Under the pieces are notes generated by a model. The model had not been told where the DNA came from and ran no database searches. It saw nothing but the letters and a program-made list of their open reading frames with translations. A program made the position numbers and the translations under genes. This document shows positions 19,031 to 27,333 of a stretch of DNA of 64,000 bases, in pieces; positions within the stretch are counted from its first letter, which is position 1; each line of letters begins with the position of its first letter. Source of the stretch: Candidatus Microbacterium phytovorans (GTDB taxonomy: Bacteria > Actinomycetota > Actinomycetes > Actinomycetales > Microbacteriaceae); the NCBI GenBank assembly GCA_029202445.1, contig CP119321.1, forward strand, positions 2,790,001-2,854,000. The letters are read 5' to 3'.

Positions 19031-21636
19031 GCCCGCGTCTCCATGAGCTCGACGAGCGCGAGCTCCGACAGAGACACCGCCGGCGGACCGCTCTCGAAAT
19101 GCAGCCGGCTGATGGCATCCGACAGCCGTTCCAACTGGGCGACGACATCGTCGAGGTACGCGGCGAGGTGCGGGCGGCGTCCCGCCGTGACCGCGGACAG
19201 CTCCGCGACGTCGAGCTGGCGCAACTGCGACACGAGGTGTTCCAGGAGGCGCTCGGCGCGGGTCGAACCCGTCGAGGCGGGCATGGCCGCGAGGTGCCTG
19301 CCGAGCTCGTCGAGCGAGAACAGCAGCGACCGCGGGTTGTCGCCATCGAGCAGCAGCAGGTCGAGCACGTCGGCGGTGCGCGTGGAGCCACGGTAGCGGC
19401 GCCGATACGTGACGACGCTCTCGGATGCCAGCAGCAACGCCTCCAGCACCTCGCGGTCGCCGCGCAGATCGCGGCGCTGCGTCGCGCCGACGCTCAGCAG
19501 CTGACATAGCTGGAGTCCGCGCTCGAGGTGGCGACCGGCCTCGATCATGTGCCACCCGCTGTCGCGGATCATGTTCGCCGTGACGCCGTACAGCGACAGC
19601 ATCGCCGCGAGCATGCGCCCACCCGACTCCGCCGTGCGGTGCGCGTGGACCGAGCCGTGCAGCGCGCGCGTCGCGCGGTCGATGTTGGAGAACACGCGCC
19701 ACGTGTCGCCGGACAGCTGATCGCGGACGCTCTCCATCGCCTCGCGGAGGCGGGCGATCGAGTGCGCGGCGGAACCCGGGCGGTGCACGTCGAGCAGCAG
19801 CGAACGGAACTCGGCCTCCGGTTCGGCCCACCGCGTGCCGGCCAGGCGGTTCAGCGCCGCCAGGAGCACACGCGCGCTGCGTTCGTCACCGGCGGGCGCT
19901 CCCGGCTGGTCGAACTCCGCCTGCGTCGCCAGCAGCAGGCGCAGGAGGTCTTCGGTGCGCTCGGCGTAGCGTCCGATCCAATACATGTCGGAGAGCGCCC
20001 GCGGTGCGAGGGCGGGCACCGTGCGCGCCGTCGGCAGCGGGGTGATCTCGGTGAGGCCCTGATCGACATCCGACTCGGTGGCCTTGAGCACCCAGACGTC
20101 CTTCGTCACGGGAGCCGACGTGGGACTCTCCCGCACCGTCGCGAGGCCGCCCACGAGCGGGCGGTAGGCCGAGCCGTAGCGGAGGGTGAAGGCGCGCAGG
20201 CTCATCGCGCGCGCCGTCGCCGAACCGGTCTCGGTGCCACCCTCGCCTCCGCGGGAGGATGCCGTGCGCGACGACCAGACGGGTGCCTGCGAGAGCGGCT
20301 GCAGCTCCTGACCGACGAAGCGGTGCGGCGTCGCGTCGAGAAGCGCGAGGACCTCCGCGGTCGAGCGGCCCGCGAGCGCCTTGCGGGGCTCGTCGATCGC
20401 GCGCACGATGAGGGTCGGGTCTCCCGCGACGAGCCGTGCGCGGACGAAGGCGCGATCGTCGGGATCGCCGCACCACCACGTCGGCACCGACGGCAGCCGC
20501 AGCTGCTCGCCGAGCAGGTGCTCGCACGCCGCGGGAAGGAAGGGCATGAGACCCGGATTCTCCAGCACCCCCGCGCCGAGGCCGTTGACCAGGCGCACCC
20601 GGCCGCGACGCACCGCCTCGGCGAGGCCCGCGACGCCCAGGCGGGAATCGGCGCGGAGCTCCAAGGGGTCGCACCACGCGGCATCCACTCGCCGAATGAT
20701 CACGTCGATGCGCTCGGTGGGTTTCGTGGCGGGCCAGCCGGCGGGCTTCATCCACACCCAGCCGCCCTGCACGACGAGGTCGCTGCCCTGCACGAGCGGG
20801 AAGCCCAGCGCGCCGGCCAGGAACGCCTGATCGAACGCCGTCTCGGAGAGGCTTCCCGGAGTCATGATCACGATGCGCGGATCGGTGACGTCGCCCGCGC
20901 CGTCGGTGTGGGAGAGCAGCGCGGCCCGGAGGGCGGCGAAGTAGGGCTCGAGCCGGTGCAGGTCGCCCTCCTGATGCAGGTCGGGGAGCACCTGCGAGAG
21001 CACGCGACGGTTCTCTGCCGCGTACCCGAGTCCCGACGGCGCCTGCACCCGGTCGGCGAGCACGTGCCAGTCGCCGTCGGCCGAGCGACCGAGGTCGGTC
21101 GCCGACAGGAGCAGCGGATGCGGGTCGAACGCGCTCGCGCGACCCATCGGACGGATGAACCCGGCGTGACCGACCACGACGGATGCCGGCACGATGCGCT
21201 CGCGCAACAGCGTCTGCGGGCCGTACAGGTCGACGAGCACGGCGTTGAGGAGCTCGGCGCGCTGCGCGAGCCCCACGTCGAGCGGGGCCCATCCGGCGGC
21301 ATCGATCACGTGCGGCAGCGGGTCGAGCTGCCACGGCTGGGCTCCCGAATCCGCCCGGATGTAGGAGACGCCGTCGTCGGCGAGGAAGCGGGTGATCTCG
21401 CCCTCCACACGCCGCAGGTCGTCGCCGGTCAGCGCGAGGGCGTGCGTCGCGAGGCTCTTCCACCCCGCCCGGAGTCCCCCGTCGCCGTCGACGACCTCGT
21501 CGTAACGGGCCGCATCGAAGCCGGAGCCACCGAGGCCGGCCGCACCGAAGCCCGCGTCGCCGAATCCCGCGGCGGGCGCGTCGAACGGCAGTGTCGGCTG
21601 CGACACTGCCGTGGCGTAGTCACGCAGCACACTCAC
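19027..21636 (-). CDS. Circularly permuted ATP-grasp / alpha-E domain fusion
   Basis: 869 residues. Residues about 60-500 are a circularly permuted type 2 ATP-grasp (DUF404/DUF407 type). Residues about 540-865 are an all-helical alpha-E (DUF403) domain, starting near LAPRALSDMYWIGRYAER. In many bacteria these are two genes; here they are one, with a Ser/Thr/Gly-rich linker. Residues about 22-40 are a Gly/Ala/Phe-rich stretch. The GTG start is preceded by GGAGGAGG. It forms an operon with the transglutaminase. Confidence 0.88.
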   Translation of the reverse strand: MSVLRDYATAVSQPTLPFDAPAAGFGDAGFGAAGLGGSGFDAARYDEVVDGDGGLRAGWKSLATHALALTGDDLRRVEGEITRFLADDGVSYIRADSGAQPWQLDPLPHVIDAAGWAPLDVGLAQRAELLNAVLVDLYGPQTLLRERIVPASVVVGHAGFIRPMGRASAFDPHPLLLSATDLGRSADGDWHVLADRVQAPSGLGYAAENRRVLSQVLPDLHQEGDLHRLEPYFAALRAALLSHTDGAGDVTDPRIVIMTPGSLSETAFDQAFLAGALGFPLVQGSDLVVQGGWVWMKPAGWPATKPTERIDVIIRRVDAAWCDPLELRADSRLGVAGLAEAVRRGRVRLVNGLGAGVLENPGLMPFLPAACEHLLGEQLRLPSVPTWWCGDPDDRAFVRARLVAGDPTLIVRAIDEPRKALAGRSTAEVLALLDATPHRFVGQELQPLSQAPVWSSRTASSRGGEGGTETGSATARAMSLRAFTLRYGSAYRPLVGGLATVRESPTSAPVTKDVWVLKATESDVDQGLTEITPLPTARTVPALAPRALSDMYWIGRYAERTEDLLRLLLATQAEFDQPGAPAGDERSARVLLAALNRLAGTRWAEPEAEFRSLLLDVHRPGSAAHSIARLREAMESVRDQLSGDTWRVFSNIDRATRALHGSVHAHRTAESGGRMLAAMLSLYGVTANMIRDSGWHMIEAGRHLERGLQLCQLLSVGATQRRDLRGDREVLEALLLASESVVTYRRRYRGSTRTADVLDLLLLDGDNPRSLLFSLDELGRHLAAMPASTGSTRAERLLEHLVSQLRQLDVAELSAVTAGRRPHLAAYLDDVVAQLERLSDAISRLHFESGPPAVSLSELALVELMETRA

Positions 21637-21754
21637 GCCGGCCCCTCCTCCAGACTCCCAGCGTAGGGGGCGGGGCAGGGGGAGCGCGCACGCGGCATCC
21701 TCCTGCTCCGTCCCATCGCACCGGGGGAGCCGTGGCGGGCAATACAGTGGTCCG

Positions 21755-22294
21755 GTGACTTCCTCGCAGGATGCCGCTCCGGCTGCCCGTCCGTACGTCG
21801 TGCGTCCCGCGCGCACGGGCGATGTGCGTGGCATCCTCACGCTGCTCGATCCGTGGGTGCAGCGCCGGATCCTGCTGGGCAAGGAACTCGTGACCCTCTT
21901 CGAGTCGGTGCAGGAGTTCGTCGTCGCCGAGGTCGACGGGCGCCTGATCGGCTGCGGCGCGCTGCACGTCATGTGGGAGGACCTCGGCGAGATCCGCACC
22001 CTGATCGTCGCCGAGGACTGGCTGCACCACGGCGTCGGCGGCGCGATCGTGTCCCAGCTCGAACACCAGGCGCGCGTCCTCGGGCTGTCCCGCCTGTTCT
22101 GCCTGACCTTCGAGGTCGAGTTCTTCTCCCGGCGCGGGTTCGAGCCCATCGGCGAGCAGGTCGTCGACCCCGACGTGTATTCGCAGCTCCTGCGCAGTCC
22201 CGACGAGGGTGTCGCGGAGTTCCTCGACCTCGCACACGTGAAACCCAACACGCTGGGGAACACGCGCATGCTGAAGGTCCTCGACCGCGCGTAG
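21755..22294 (+). CDS. Amino-acid N-acetyltransferase (GNAT)
   Basis: 179 residues. A GNAT fold is visible with the acetyl-CoA loop region WLHHGVGGAIVSQLEHQAR. The sequence matches the short stand-alone N-acetylglutamate synthase type used by actinobacteria in arginine synthesis. TACAGT lies exactly 6 bases before the GTG and there is no ribosome site, which fits a leaderless mRNA. Confidence 0.8.
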   Translation: MTSSQDAAPAARPYVVRPARTGDVRGILTLLDPWVQRRILLGKELVTLFESVQEFVVAEVDGRLIGCGALHVMWEDLGEIRTLIVAEDWLHHGVGGAIVSQLEHQARVLGLSRLFCLTFEVEFFSRRGFEPIGEQVVDPDVYSQLLRSPDEGVAEFLDLAHVKPNTLGNTRMLKVLDRA

Positions 22295-22353
22295 GTGCGC
22301 CCGGCTAGGCGCGTCCCCCCGACGCGCGCGACGCCGCCGCTTAGCCTGGACGG

Positions 22354-23019
22354 GTGAGCACTCGCCGACCCACCCCCGCCGTGTACCGGCGTCGGCGACT
22401 CGCGGTGCTCCTCGTCCTCCTGCTGGTGATCGGCGGTGCCGTGACGCTCGCTCTGTGGCGACCGTGGGAGACGCCGGAGGCGACCGCTGCTCCTTCGCCG
22501 CGACCCTCCACCCCGGATGCCGCGACCTCCGGCCCGACGCCCACCACCACGGCCGACGCCACACCGGAGCCCACGCCCGAGGTCACACCGGAGGCGTCAC
22601 CCAGCCCGTCCGCGACCTCCATCCCGGTGTGCACGTCGGGCGATGTGGTGGTGACCGCCGTCACCGACCAGGCGTCGTACGGCGCGGGGGAGAAGCCCCG
22701 GCTGTCGATCGAGCTCGAGAACGTCGGTGACCTCGCGTGCGCGATGAACGTCGGCACGGCCGCGCAGTCGTTCACGATCTCCAGCGGAACGGATGTGTGG
22801 TGGCGGTCGACCGACTGCCAGACGGAGCCGAGCGATCTGATCGTCCAGCTGGAGCCGGGCAAGAAGGTCACGAGCGCCGAGCCGCTCGTGTGGGACCGCA
22901 CGCGCTCGTCGGTCACGTCGTGCGACGACGATCGTCCGGCGGCGCTCGCGGGGTACTACAACCTGCTGGTGACCGTCGGCGGGATCGACTCCGAGGAACG
23001 TCAGTTCCGCCTGCGCTGA
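22354..23019 (+). CDS. Membrane-anchored extracytoplasmic protein
   Basis: 221 residues. An Arg-rich N-terminus and one membrane helix (residues 15-36) are followed by a Pro/Thr/Ser-rich linker (about 40-88), then a compact beta domain of 130 residues with four Cys residues. The domain begins VVVTAVTDQASYGAGEKPRLSIELENVG, like bacterial immunoglobulin-like folds. TAGCCT sits 6 bases before the GTG, consistent with a leaderless start. The function is unknown. Confidence 0.78.
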   Translation: MSTRRPTPAVYRRRRLAVLLVLLLVIGGAVTLALWRPWETPEATAAPSPRPSTPDAATSGPTPTTTADATPEPTPEVTPEASPSPSATSIPVCTSGDVVVTAVTDQASYGAGEKPRLSIELENVGDLACAMNVGTAAQSFTISSGTDVWWRSTDCQTEPSDLIVQLEPGKKVTSAEPLVWDRTRSSVTSCDDDRPAALAGYYNLLVTVGGIDSEERQFRLR

Positions 23020-23134
23020 CGCCTCCGAGCCGCGCCTTTCGCTGTCGCCGTGCGGCTGGGACCGGTCACAGCTTCTGAGGACATTCTCATCATTTGTCCC
23101 CCGAAAGGTGGACACCAGGCCCCAGAGGTGTGCG

Positions 23135-23296
23135 TACTCTTGTACTAGCTCCCATTCGGTCAGCCCCCGTTGTCCCCAGCGACGGTCATCGAGATCAACC
23201 CCAGAGATCTCGAACTCGGATCTTGACCATGGTGAGCCTAGGGCCCTCTCGAGTTTCCCAGTCCCCAATGGGGGGATCGAGAGGGCCCATCTCTTT
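23135..23296 (+). ncRNA. Candidate small RNA with C-rich hairpin loops
   Basis: This 346-base gap has no convincing gene. TACTCT (23135-23140) could be a -10 box, with a weak GACACC at 23111-23116. The next 150 bases fold into hairpin 1 (CCGTTG/CGACGG, 23167-23185, loop TCCCCAG), hairpin 2 (CGAGATC/GATCTCG, 23190-23212, loop AACCCCAGA) and a terminator. C-rich loops on paired hairpins recall the actinobacterial 6C RNA, but the C runs here are only four or five long. Identity is unproven. Confidence 0.45.
23241..23296 (+). terminator. Strong intrinsic terminator
   Basis: GGGCCCTCTCGA (23241-23252) pairs perfectly with TCGAGAGGGCCC (23277-23288), enclosing a smaller CCCC/GGGG hairpin, and is followed by ATCTCTTT. 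It ends the candidate small RNA or the preceding gene's transcript. Confidence 0.8.
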
Positions 23297-23365
23297 GCCC
23301 GTCGGCGGACGCTCCAGACCGCCCGCCGGCGACGCCCTCCGGGGCCGGGCGCTTAGGCTGGTGGC

Positions 23366-23773
23366 ATGGCCGGCAAGAAGAGCGCGAAGGGCAAGCCGCC
23401 GCTGGAGTTCCGGAATCCGCAGCTCGTCGACGCGCTGCAGACGCAGGACATGGCAGCGGTCGCGTTCGCGCTTCGGCACGGGCCCACGGTGGTTCCGCTC
23501 CTGCGGCCGGGCCAGCGCGACAATCCGCTCGATGCGGGCGAGGTGTGGACGTACCGCGATCCGAAGACCGGCGACGTCGCCCTGCTGCTGTTCAGTGATG
23601 CCGCCCACAAGCCTGCTGCGCTCCCGCCCGCGGTGGCGCTGCAGTCGCCGGGGTGGTTGCGTGCCTTCCTGGGCGTGCACGGCGACGAGATCACCACGGT
23701 GATGTTCGACCTCGCCGGCCCTCACCCCATGCAGGCCTCCCCGGCCGACATCATCGCCGCCCTCGACGCCTGA
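23366..23773 (+). CDS. SseB-like small protein
   Basis: 135 residues. A lysine-rich start is followed by a mixed alpha/beta domain with GEVWTYRDPKTGDVALLLFSD and a closing FDLAGPHPMQASPADIIAAL. This is compatible with the SseB N-terminal fold, but I rate that as moderate only. TAGGCT lies 6 bases before the ATG without a ribosome site, suggesting a leaderless transcript. No signal peptide is present. Confidence 0.7.
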   Translation: MAGKKSAKGKPPLEFRNPQLVDALQTQDMAAVAFALRHGPTVVPLLRPGQRDNPLDAGEVWTYRDPKTGDVALLLFSDAAHKPAALPPAVALQSPGWLRAFLGVHGDEITTVMFDLAGPHPMQASPADIIAALDA

Positions 23774-23827
23774 CCGCTTCCCGCGCTTCGCGTCGAGCAG
23801 GCGGTTGTGCACGATCTCGGTCGATGT

Positions 23828-23839
23828 CTCATATATGAG
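23828..23839. promoter_or_regulatory. Perfect 12-bp AT-rich palindrome
   Basis: CTCATATATGAG lies 22 bases before the next ATG. It is AT-rich in a GC-rich surrounding and fully symmetrical, so it may be a regulator site overlapping a promoter. Confidence 0.4.
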
Positions 23840-23861
23840 TTAGCGTGAAGGCCTGGCGGCG

Positions 23862-24182
23862 ATGCGGAAGGGACGAGACGTGAGCGTGGCGAAGGACGAA
23901 GAAGGGGGCCTCGGTCCCGCGGTGGCCGACGGCGCGGATACCCGGTTCGGCGCACACCTCGACGCCGCGTGGGAGCACCTTCTCGCGCGACGCGCCGAGG
24001 CGCTCGAGGCCGTACCGGAGTTCGGCTTCGGATGGCTGCTGCGCTGGGATGAGGTGGTGCCCGCGTGGCTGTATCCCGACCGTGAGGGAGTGCTCGGAGC
24101 GTGGCAGCACGCGGTCGACGAGTTCGTCGCGGCTCGTGCCGTCACGCAGATCGGCATGACGCCGCGTGCTGCGGCGGCCTGA
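23862..24182 (+). CDS. Hypothetical protein
   Basis: 106 residues, acidic and Trp-rich (FGFGWLLRWDEVVPAWLYPD in the middle), ending in an Ala tract. A GTG at 23880 with GGAAGG eight bases before it is an equally good start (100 residues). I do not recognise the family. It converges with radA. Confidence 0.6.
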   Translation: MRKGRDVSVAKDEEGGLGPAVADGADTRFGAHLDAAWEHLLARRAEALEAVPEFGFGWLLRWDEVVPAWLYPDREGVLGAWQHAVDEFVAARAVTQIGMTPRAAAA

Positions 24183-24227
24183 CCGGACGCCAAGACACTA
24201 CCTGCTCCGCGGTTCTGATGCGCGTCG

Positions 24228-25586
24228 CTAGAAGCCCGGAACGTCGCCGGCGTCAGGGCGGTGGAGGCCTGCGAGGTCGCGAAGCGCGCCGGCGAGATCG
24301 CGGGACGACGTGTCGACGATCGACCGGTAGCCCAGTCGTTCGGCCTCGCCGCGGCGCTGCGCATGCTGCGTGACGGCGCGCACTTCGCCGGACAGGCTCA
24401 GCTCCCCCACGGCGACGAGTCGCTCCGGGTTTGGGCGGTCGCGGACCGCGGATGCCACGGCCAACGCGATCGCCAGGTCGGCGGCCGGCTCGGTGAGGCG
24501 CACGCCGCCGACGGTGGACACGTACACGTCGTGCGTCGAGACGGCTATGCCCGCGCGCTTTTCGAGGACGGCGAGGATCATGGCGACGCGGGCAGAATCG
24601 ACGCCGCTCACGATGCGCCGCGGGTTCGGCGCCTGCGTCTGGATCGTGAGTGCCTGGACCTCGACGGGAATGGCGCGGCGTCCCTCGAGCGCGATCGTGA
24701 CGCACGATCCCGGCTGCCGCGAACCGTGGCCGAGGAAGAGGCTGCTCGGATCGGGGACTTCGGCGATGCCGTCGCCCGCCATGTCGAAGCAGCCCACCTC
24801 GTCGGTGGCCCCGAAGCGGTTCTTGAGTGCGCGGACGAACCGCAGTGACGTCTGCCGGTCGCCCTCGAAGTGGCACACGACGTCGACGAGGTGTTCGAGG
24901 ATGCGGGGACCGGCGATCGAGCCGTCTTTCGTGACGTGGCCCACGATGATCACCGGAAGGTCGCGTTCCTTCGCGATGCGGATGAGGGTCGACGCGACTT
25001 CCCGCACCTGGCTCGGGTGCCCCGCGACGCCGTCGCTCAGCGCCGACGACACGGTCTGCACGGAGTCCACGATGAGCAGTTCGGGGCGCACGTCGTCGAT
25101 GTGACCGAGGATCGTCGCCAGGTCGGTCTCGCTCGCGAGGAACAACTCGTCGTGGAGGGCTCCCGTGCGTTCCGCGCGCAGCCGCACCTGCCCGAGCGAC
25201 TCCTCCGCGCTCGCGTACAGCACGCGGCGCCCCGCGCGTGCACTCTGCGCGGCGACTTCGAGTAGCAGCGTCGACTTGCCGACGCCCGGCTCTCCCGAGA
25301 GAAGGATGGCCGCTCCCGGCACGACGCCGCCGCCGAGCACACGGTCGAACTCGCCGACGCCGCTCGTGCGGCGCGGGGTCTCGCTCGTGTCGATCGCCGT
25401 GATGGGCAGCGCCGCGCGGACGGGCGTGGTGGCGGTGACGCTGTGCACGATGCCCGTCTGGGTCGCGGCCTCGACGACGGTGCCCCACTGCTGGCATTCG
25501 CCGCAGCGACCGACCCACTTCGATGCCGTCCAGCCGCACTCGGTGCACCGGAACGCGGTCGTCGTCGCGGGTCGTCGGGATGCCAT
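24228..25586 (-). CDS. radA: DNA repair protein RadA
   Basis: 452 residues. The order is an N-terminal four-Cys zinc finger (CTECGW and CGECQQW), a RecA-like ATPase with Walker A GEPGVGKST (about residue 97), the RadA signature KNRFG, and a C-terminal Lon-protease-like domain. It acts in recombination intermediate processing by promoting branch migration. It lies 61 bases after the lactate dehydrogenase gene on the same strand. Confidence 0.96.
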   Translation of the reverse strand: MASRRPATTTAFRCTECGWTASKWVGRCGECQQWGTVVEAATQTGIVHSVTATTPVRAALPITAIDTSETPRRTSGVGEFDRVLGGGVVPGAAILLSGEPGVGKSTLLLEVAAQSARAGRRVLYASAEESLGQVRLRAERTGALHDELFLASETDLATILGHIDDVRPELLIVDSVQTVSSALSDGVAGHPSQVREVASTLIRIAKERDLPVIIVGHVTKDGSIAGPRILEHLVDVVCHFEGDRQTSLRFVRALKNRFGATDEVGCFDMAGDGIAEVPDPSSLFLGHGSRQPGSCVTIALEGRRAIPVEVQALTIQTQAPNPRRIVSGVDSARVAMILAVLEKRAGIAVSTHDVYVSTVGGVRLTEPAADLAIALAVASAVRDRPNPERLVAVGELSLSGEVRAVTQHAQRRGEAERLGYRSIVDTSSRDLAGALRDLAGLHRPDAGDVPGF

Positions 25587-25647
25587 TCCCTCAGCGTACG
25601 TCGGGCGGCCGACACTCCTCCGACGCGGGGAGCGGCCCGTCGGCGCG

Positions 25648-26601
25648 TCAGCGCAGCGAGTCGGCGACCTCGCGCAATGCCCCGGCCGAGTGCTGCAGCA
25701 GCTCCAGCTCGTTCGCGGCGAACGAGGTCTCGCGGATCGGCGCCGCGCCCCGGCTGCTCACGACCGACGGAACAGACAGGGCGACGCCGGACACGCCGTG
25801 GAAGTCGTCGAGCACGGTCGAGACCGGCATGACCGCGTGCTCGTCCTGCAGGATCGCCTCGACGATGCGCGCGCTCGACAGGCCGATCGCGTAGTTCGTG
25901 GCGCCTTTCCCCTGGATGACCTTGTAGGCGGCGTCGCGCACGTCGACGGCGATCTGGTCGAGCTCTTCGACCGTGAACTTCGGCTGGCCGTCGAGCGGCA
26001 CCCAGTCGAGGATCGGCACGGTGCCGATCGTCGTGTGCGACCACAGCGGGAACTCCGTGTCGCCGTGCTCGCCGACGATGTACGCGTGCACGCTCGCGAT
26101 CGAGACGCCCGCGCGCTGCGCGATCTTCCACCGCAGACGCGACGTGTCGAGCACGGTGCCCGACGCGAAGATGCGCTCGGGCGGGAGACCCGTGGACTCC
26201 TGCGCCAGCACGGTCAGCACGTCGCACGGGTTCGTGACGATGACGAAGACGGCATCCGGAGCGACGTCCAGAAGCTGGGGCATCATCGTCTTGAGGATGC
26301 CGGCGTTCACCCCAGCCAGCTCGATCCGCGTCTGACCGGGTCGCTGCTTCGCGCCCGCCGTGATCACGACGACGTGCGAACCCTTCGCGACCGAGATGTC
26401 GGCGCCGCCGATGATGTCGCTCGAGCCCGTGAACTGGGCGCCGTGCGCGAGGTCGAGCACCTCGGCCTCGGTCTTCTCGGCGGCGATGTCGTACAGCGCG
26501 ACGTGGCGCGCGGAGCCTCGGATGAGGGCGGCGTAGGCGACGCTGGAGCCCACCGCACCCGCGCCGACGACGGTCAGTTTCGAGTTCTCGATCACGCTCA
26601 T
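25648..26601 (-). CDS. ldh: L-lactate dehydrogenase
   Basis: 317 residues. The NAD-binding GAGAVGSS (residues 13-20), the substrate loop AKQRPGQTR, and the catalytic His in GEHGDTEFP identify an L-lactate rather than malate dehydrogenase. It interconverts pyruvate and L-lactate with NADH in the cytosol. Length is normal. Confidence 0.95.
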   Translation of the reverse strand: MSVIENSKLTVVGAGAVGSSVAYAALIRGSARHVALYDIAAEKTEAEVLDLAHGAQFTGSSDIIGGADISVAKGSHVVVITAGAKQRPGQTRIELAGVNAGILKTMMPQLLDVAPDAVFVIVTNPCDVLTVLAQESTGLPPERIFASGTVLDTSRLRWKIAQRAGVSIASVHAYIVGEHGDTEFPLWSHTTIGTVPILDWVPLDGQPKFTVEELDQIAVDVRDAAYKVIQGKGATNYAIGLSSARIVEAILQDEHAVMPVSTVLDDFHGVSGVALSVPSVVSSRGAAPIRETSFAANELELLQHSAGALREVADSLR

Positions 26602-26623
26602 GCGCCCAGTCTGGCAGGGGAGC

Positions 26624-26655
26624 GGATGCCGCGGCCAGCCTCCGCCACGGCATCC
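26624..26655 (-). terminator. Possible terminator-like inverted repeat
   Basis: GGATGCCG (26624-26631) and CGGCATCC (26648-26655) are 8-bp inverted arms in the 58-base gap between a lipoprotein gene and ldh, again formed by the recurring heptamer. No clear T-run is present. Confidence 0.4.
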
Positions 26656-26659
26656 CGAC

Positions 26660-27280
26660 TTACGGAGTGACCCAGATCTCGGCGCCGCCGTCGACCGTGA
26701 GCACCACCGCGGGCGACGAGCTCGCCGGAGCGTCGAACACGAGGGTTCCCCCGGATGCCTGGCCCGCGCTCAGCGTGCCCATCGGAGGGGACTGCTCCTC
26801 CAGGCGCAGGTCGGGGTCGGCGGAAACGAAGGTCGAGGCGTTCGGCGCGTAGCGGATGCCGATCGACGCGACGTCGGCGGGCTCGCCGCCGGTACGGGCG
26901 ATCATCACCTTGACGACGGCGAAGACGTTCCCCTCGGCGGGGATGGCGTCGGTGTCGGTGGACTGCACGTCGTGAGTCGCGTCGGCATCCAGTTCGGTGA
27001 CGACGATCGAGAAGCAGCCGGTGACGATCTCGTCACCCACCGCGTACGGGTCGGCCGAGGTTCCCGCGGGCGCGTCGGCGGGGGCCGCGGCGCAGTCGCC
27101 GTCGGGCTGCGGGTCGGTGCTCGCAGTTGTCGTGGGGGCGGGGGTGGCCGGGGCCGTCGCCGACGGTGGTGAGGACGACTCCGTCGGCTGCGTCGCAGTC
27201 TCGGCCGCGCATCCCGTCGTGAGCAGTGCCATCCCCACGAGCACCGCCAGCGCCGACCGCCGCAGCGGCTGGCTCTTCAT
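26660..27280 (-). CDS. Lipoprotein with a beta-sandwich domain (DUF4352-like)
   Basis: 206 residues. The signal peptide ends at lipobox TTGC (Cys about 23), followed by a Ser/Thr/Pro-rich linker to about residue 65. The remaining domain contains GNVFAVVKVMIARTGGEPAD and ends GAEIWVTP, resembling extracytoplasmic DUF4352 domains that sense or protect. The function is not known. Confidence 0.78.
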   Translation of the reverse strand: MKSQPLRRSALAVLVGMALLTTGCAAETATQPTESSSPPSATAPATPAPTTTASTDPQPDGDCAAAPADAPAGTSADPYAVGDEIVTGCFSIVVTELDADATHDVQSTDTDAIPAEGNVFAVVKVMIARTGGEPADVASIGIRYAPNASTFVSADPDLRLEEQSPPMGTLSAGQASGGTLVFDAPASSSPAVVLTVDGGAEIWVTP

Positions 27281-27333
27281 CTCCTCATCCTCGCACCCCC
27301 GGCGACAGACGTCGAGGTTCGTGCGTGCGACGG

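Noticed and set aside
23135..23296. Firm assignment as 6C RNA
   Set aside because: C runs in the loops are four or five rather than six, so it is kept as an unnamed candidate.
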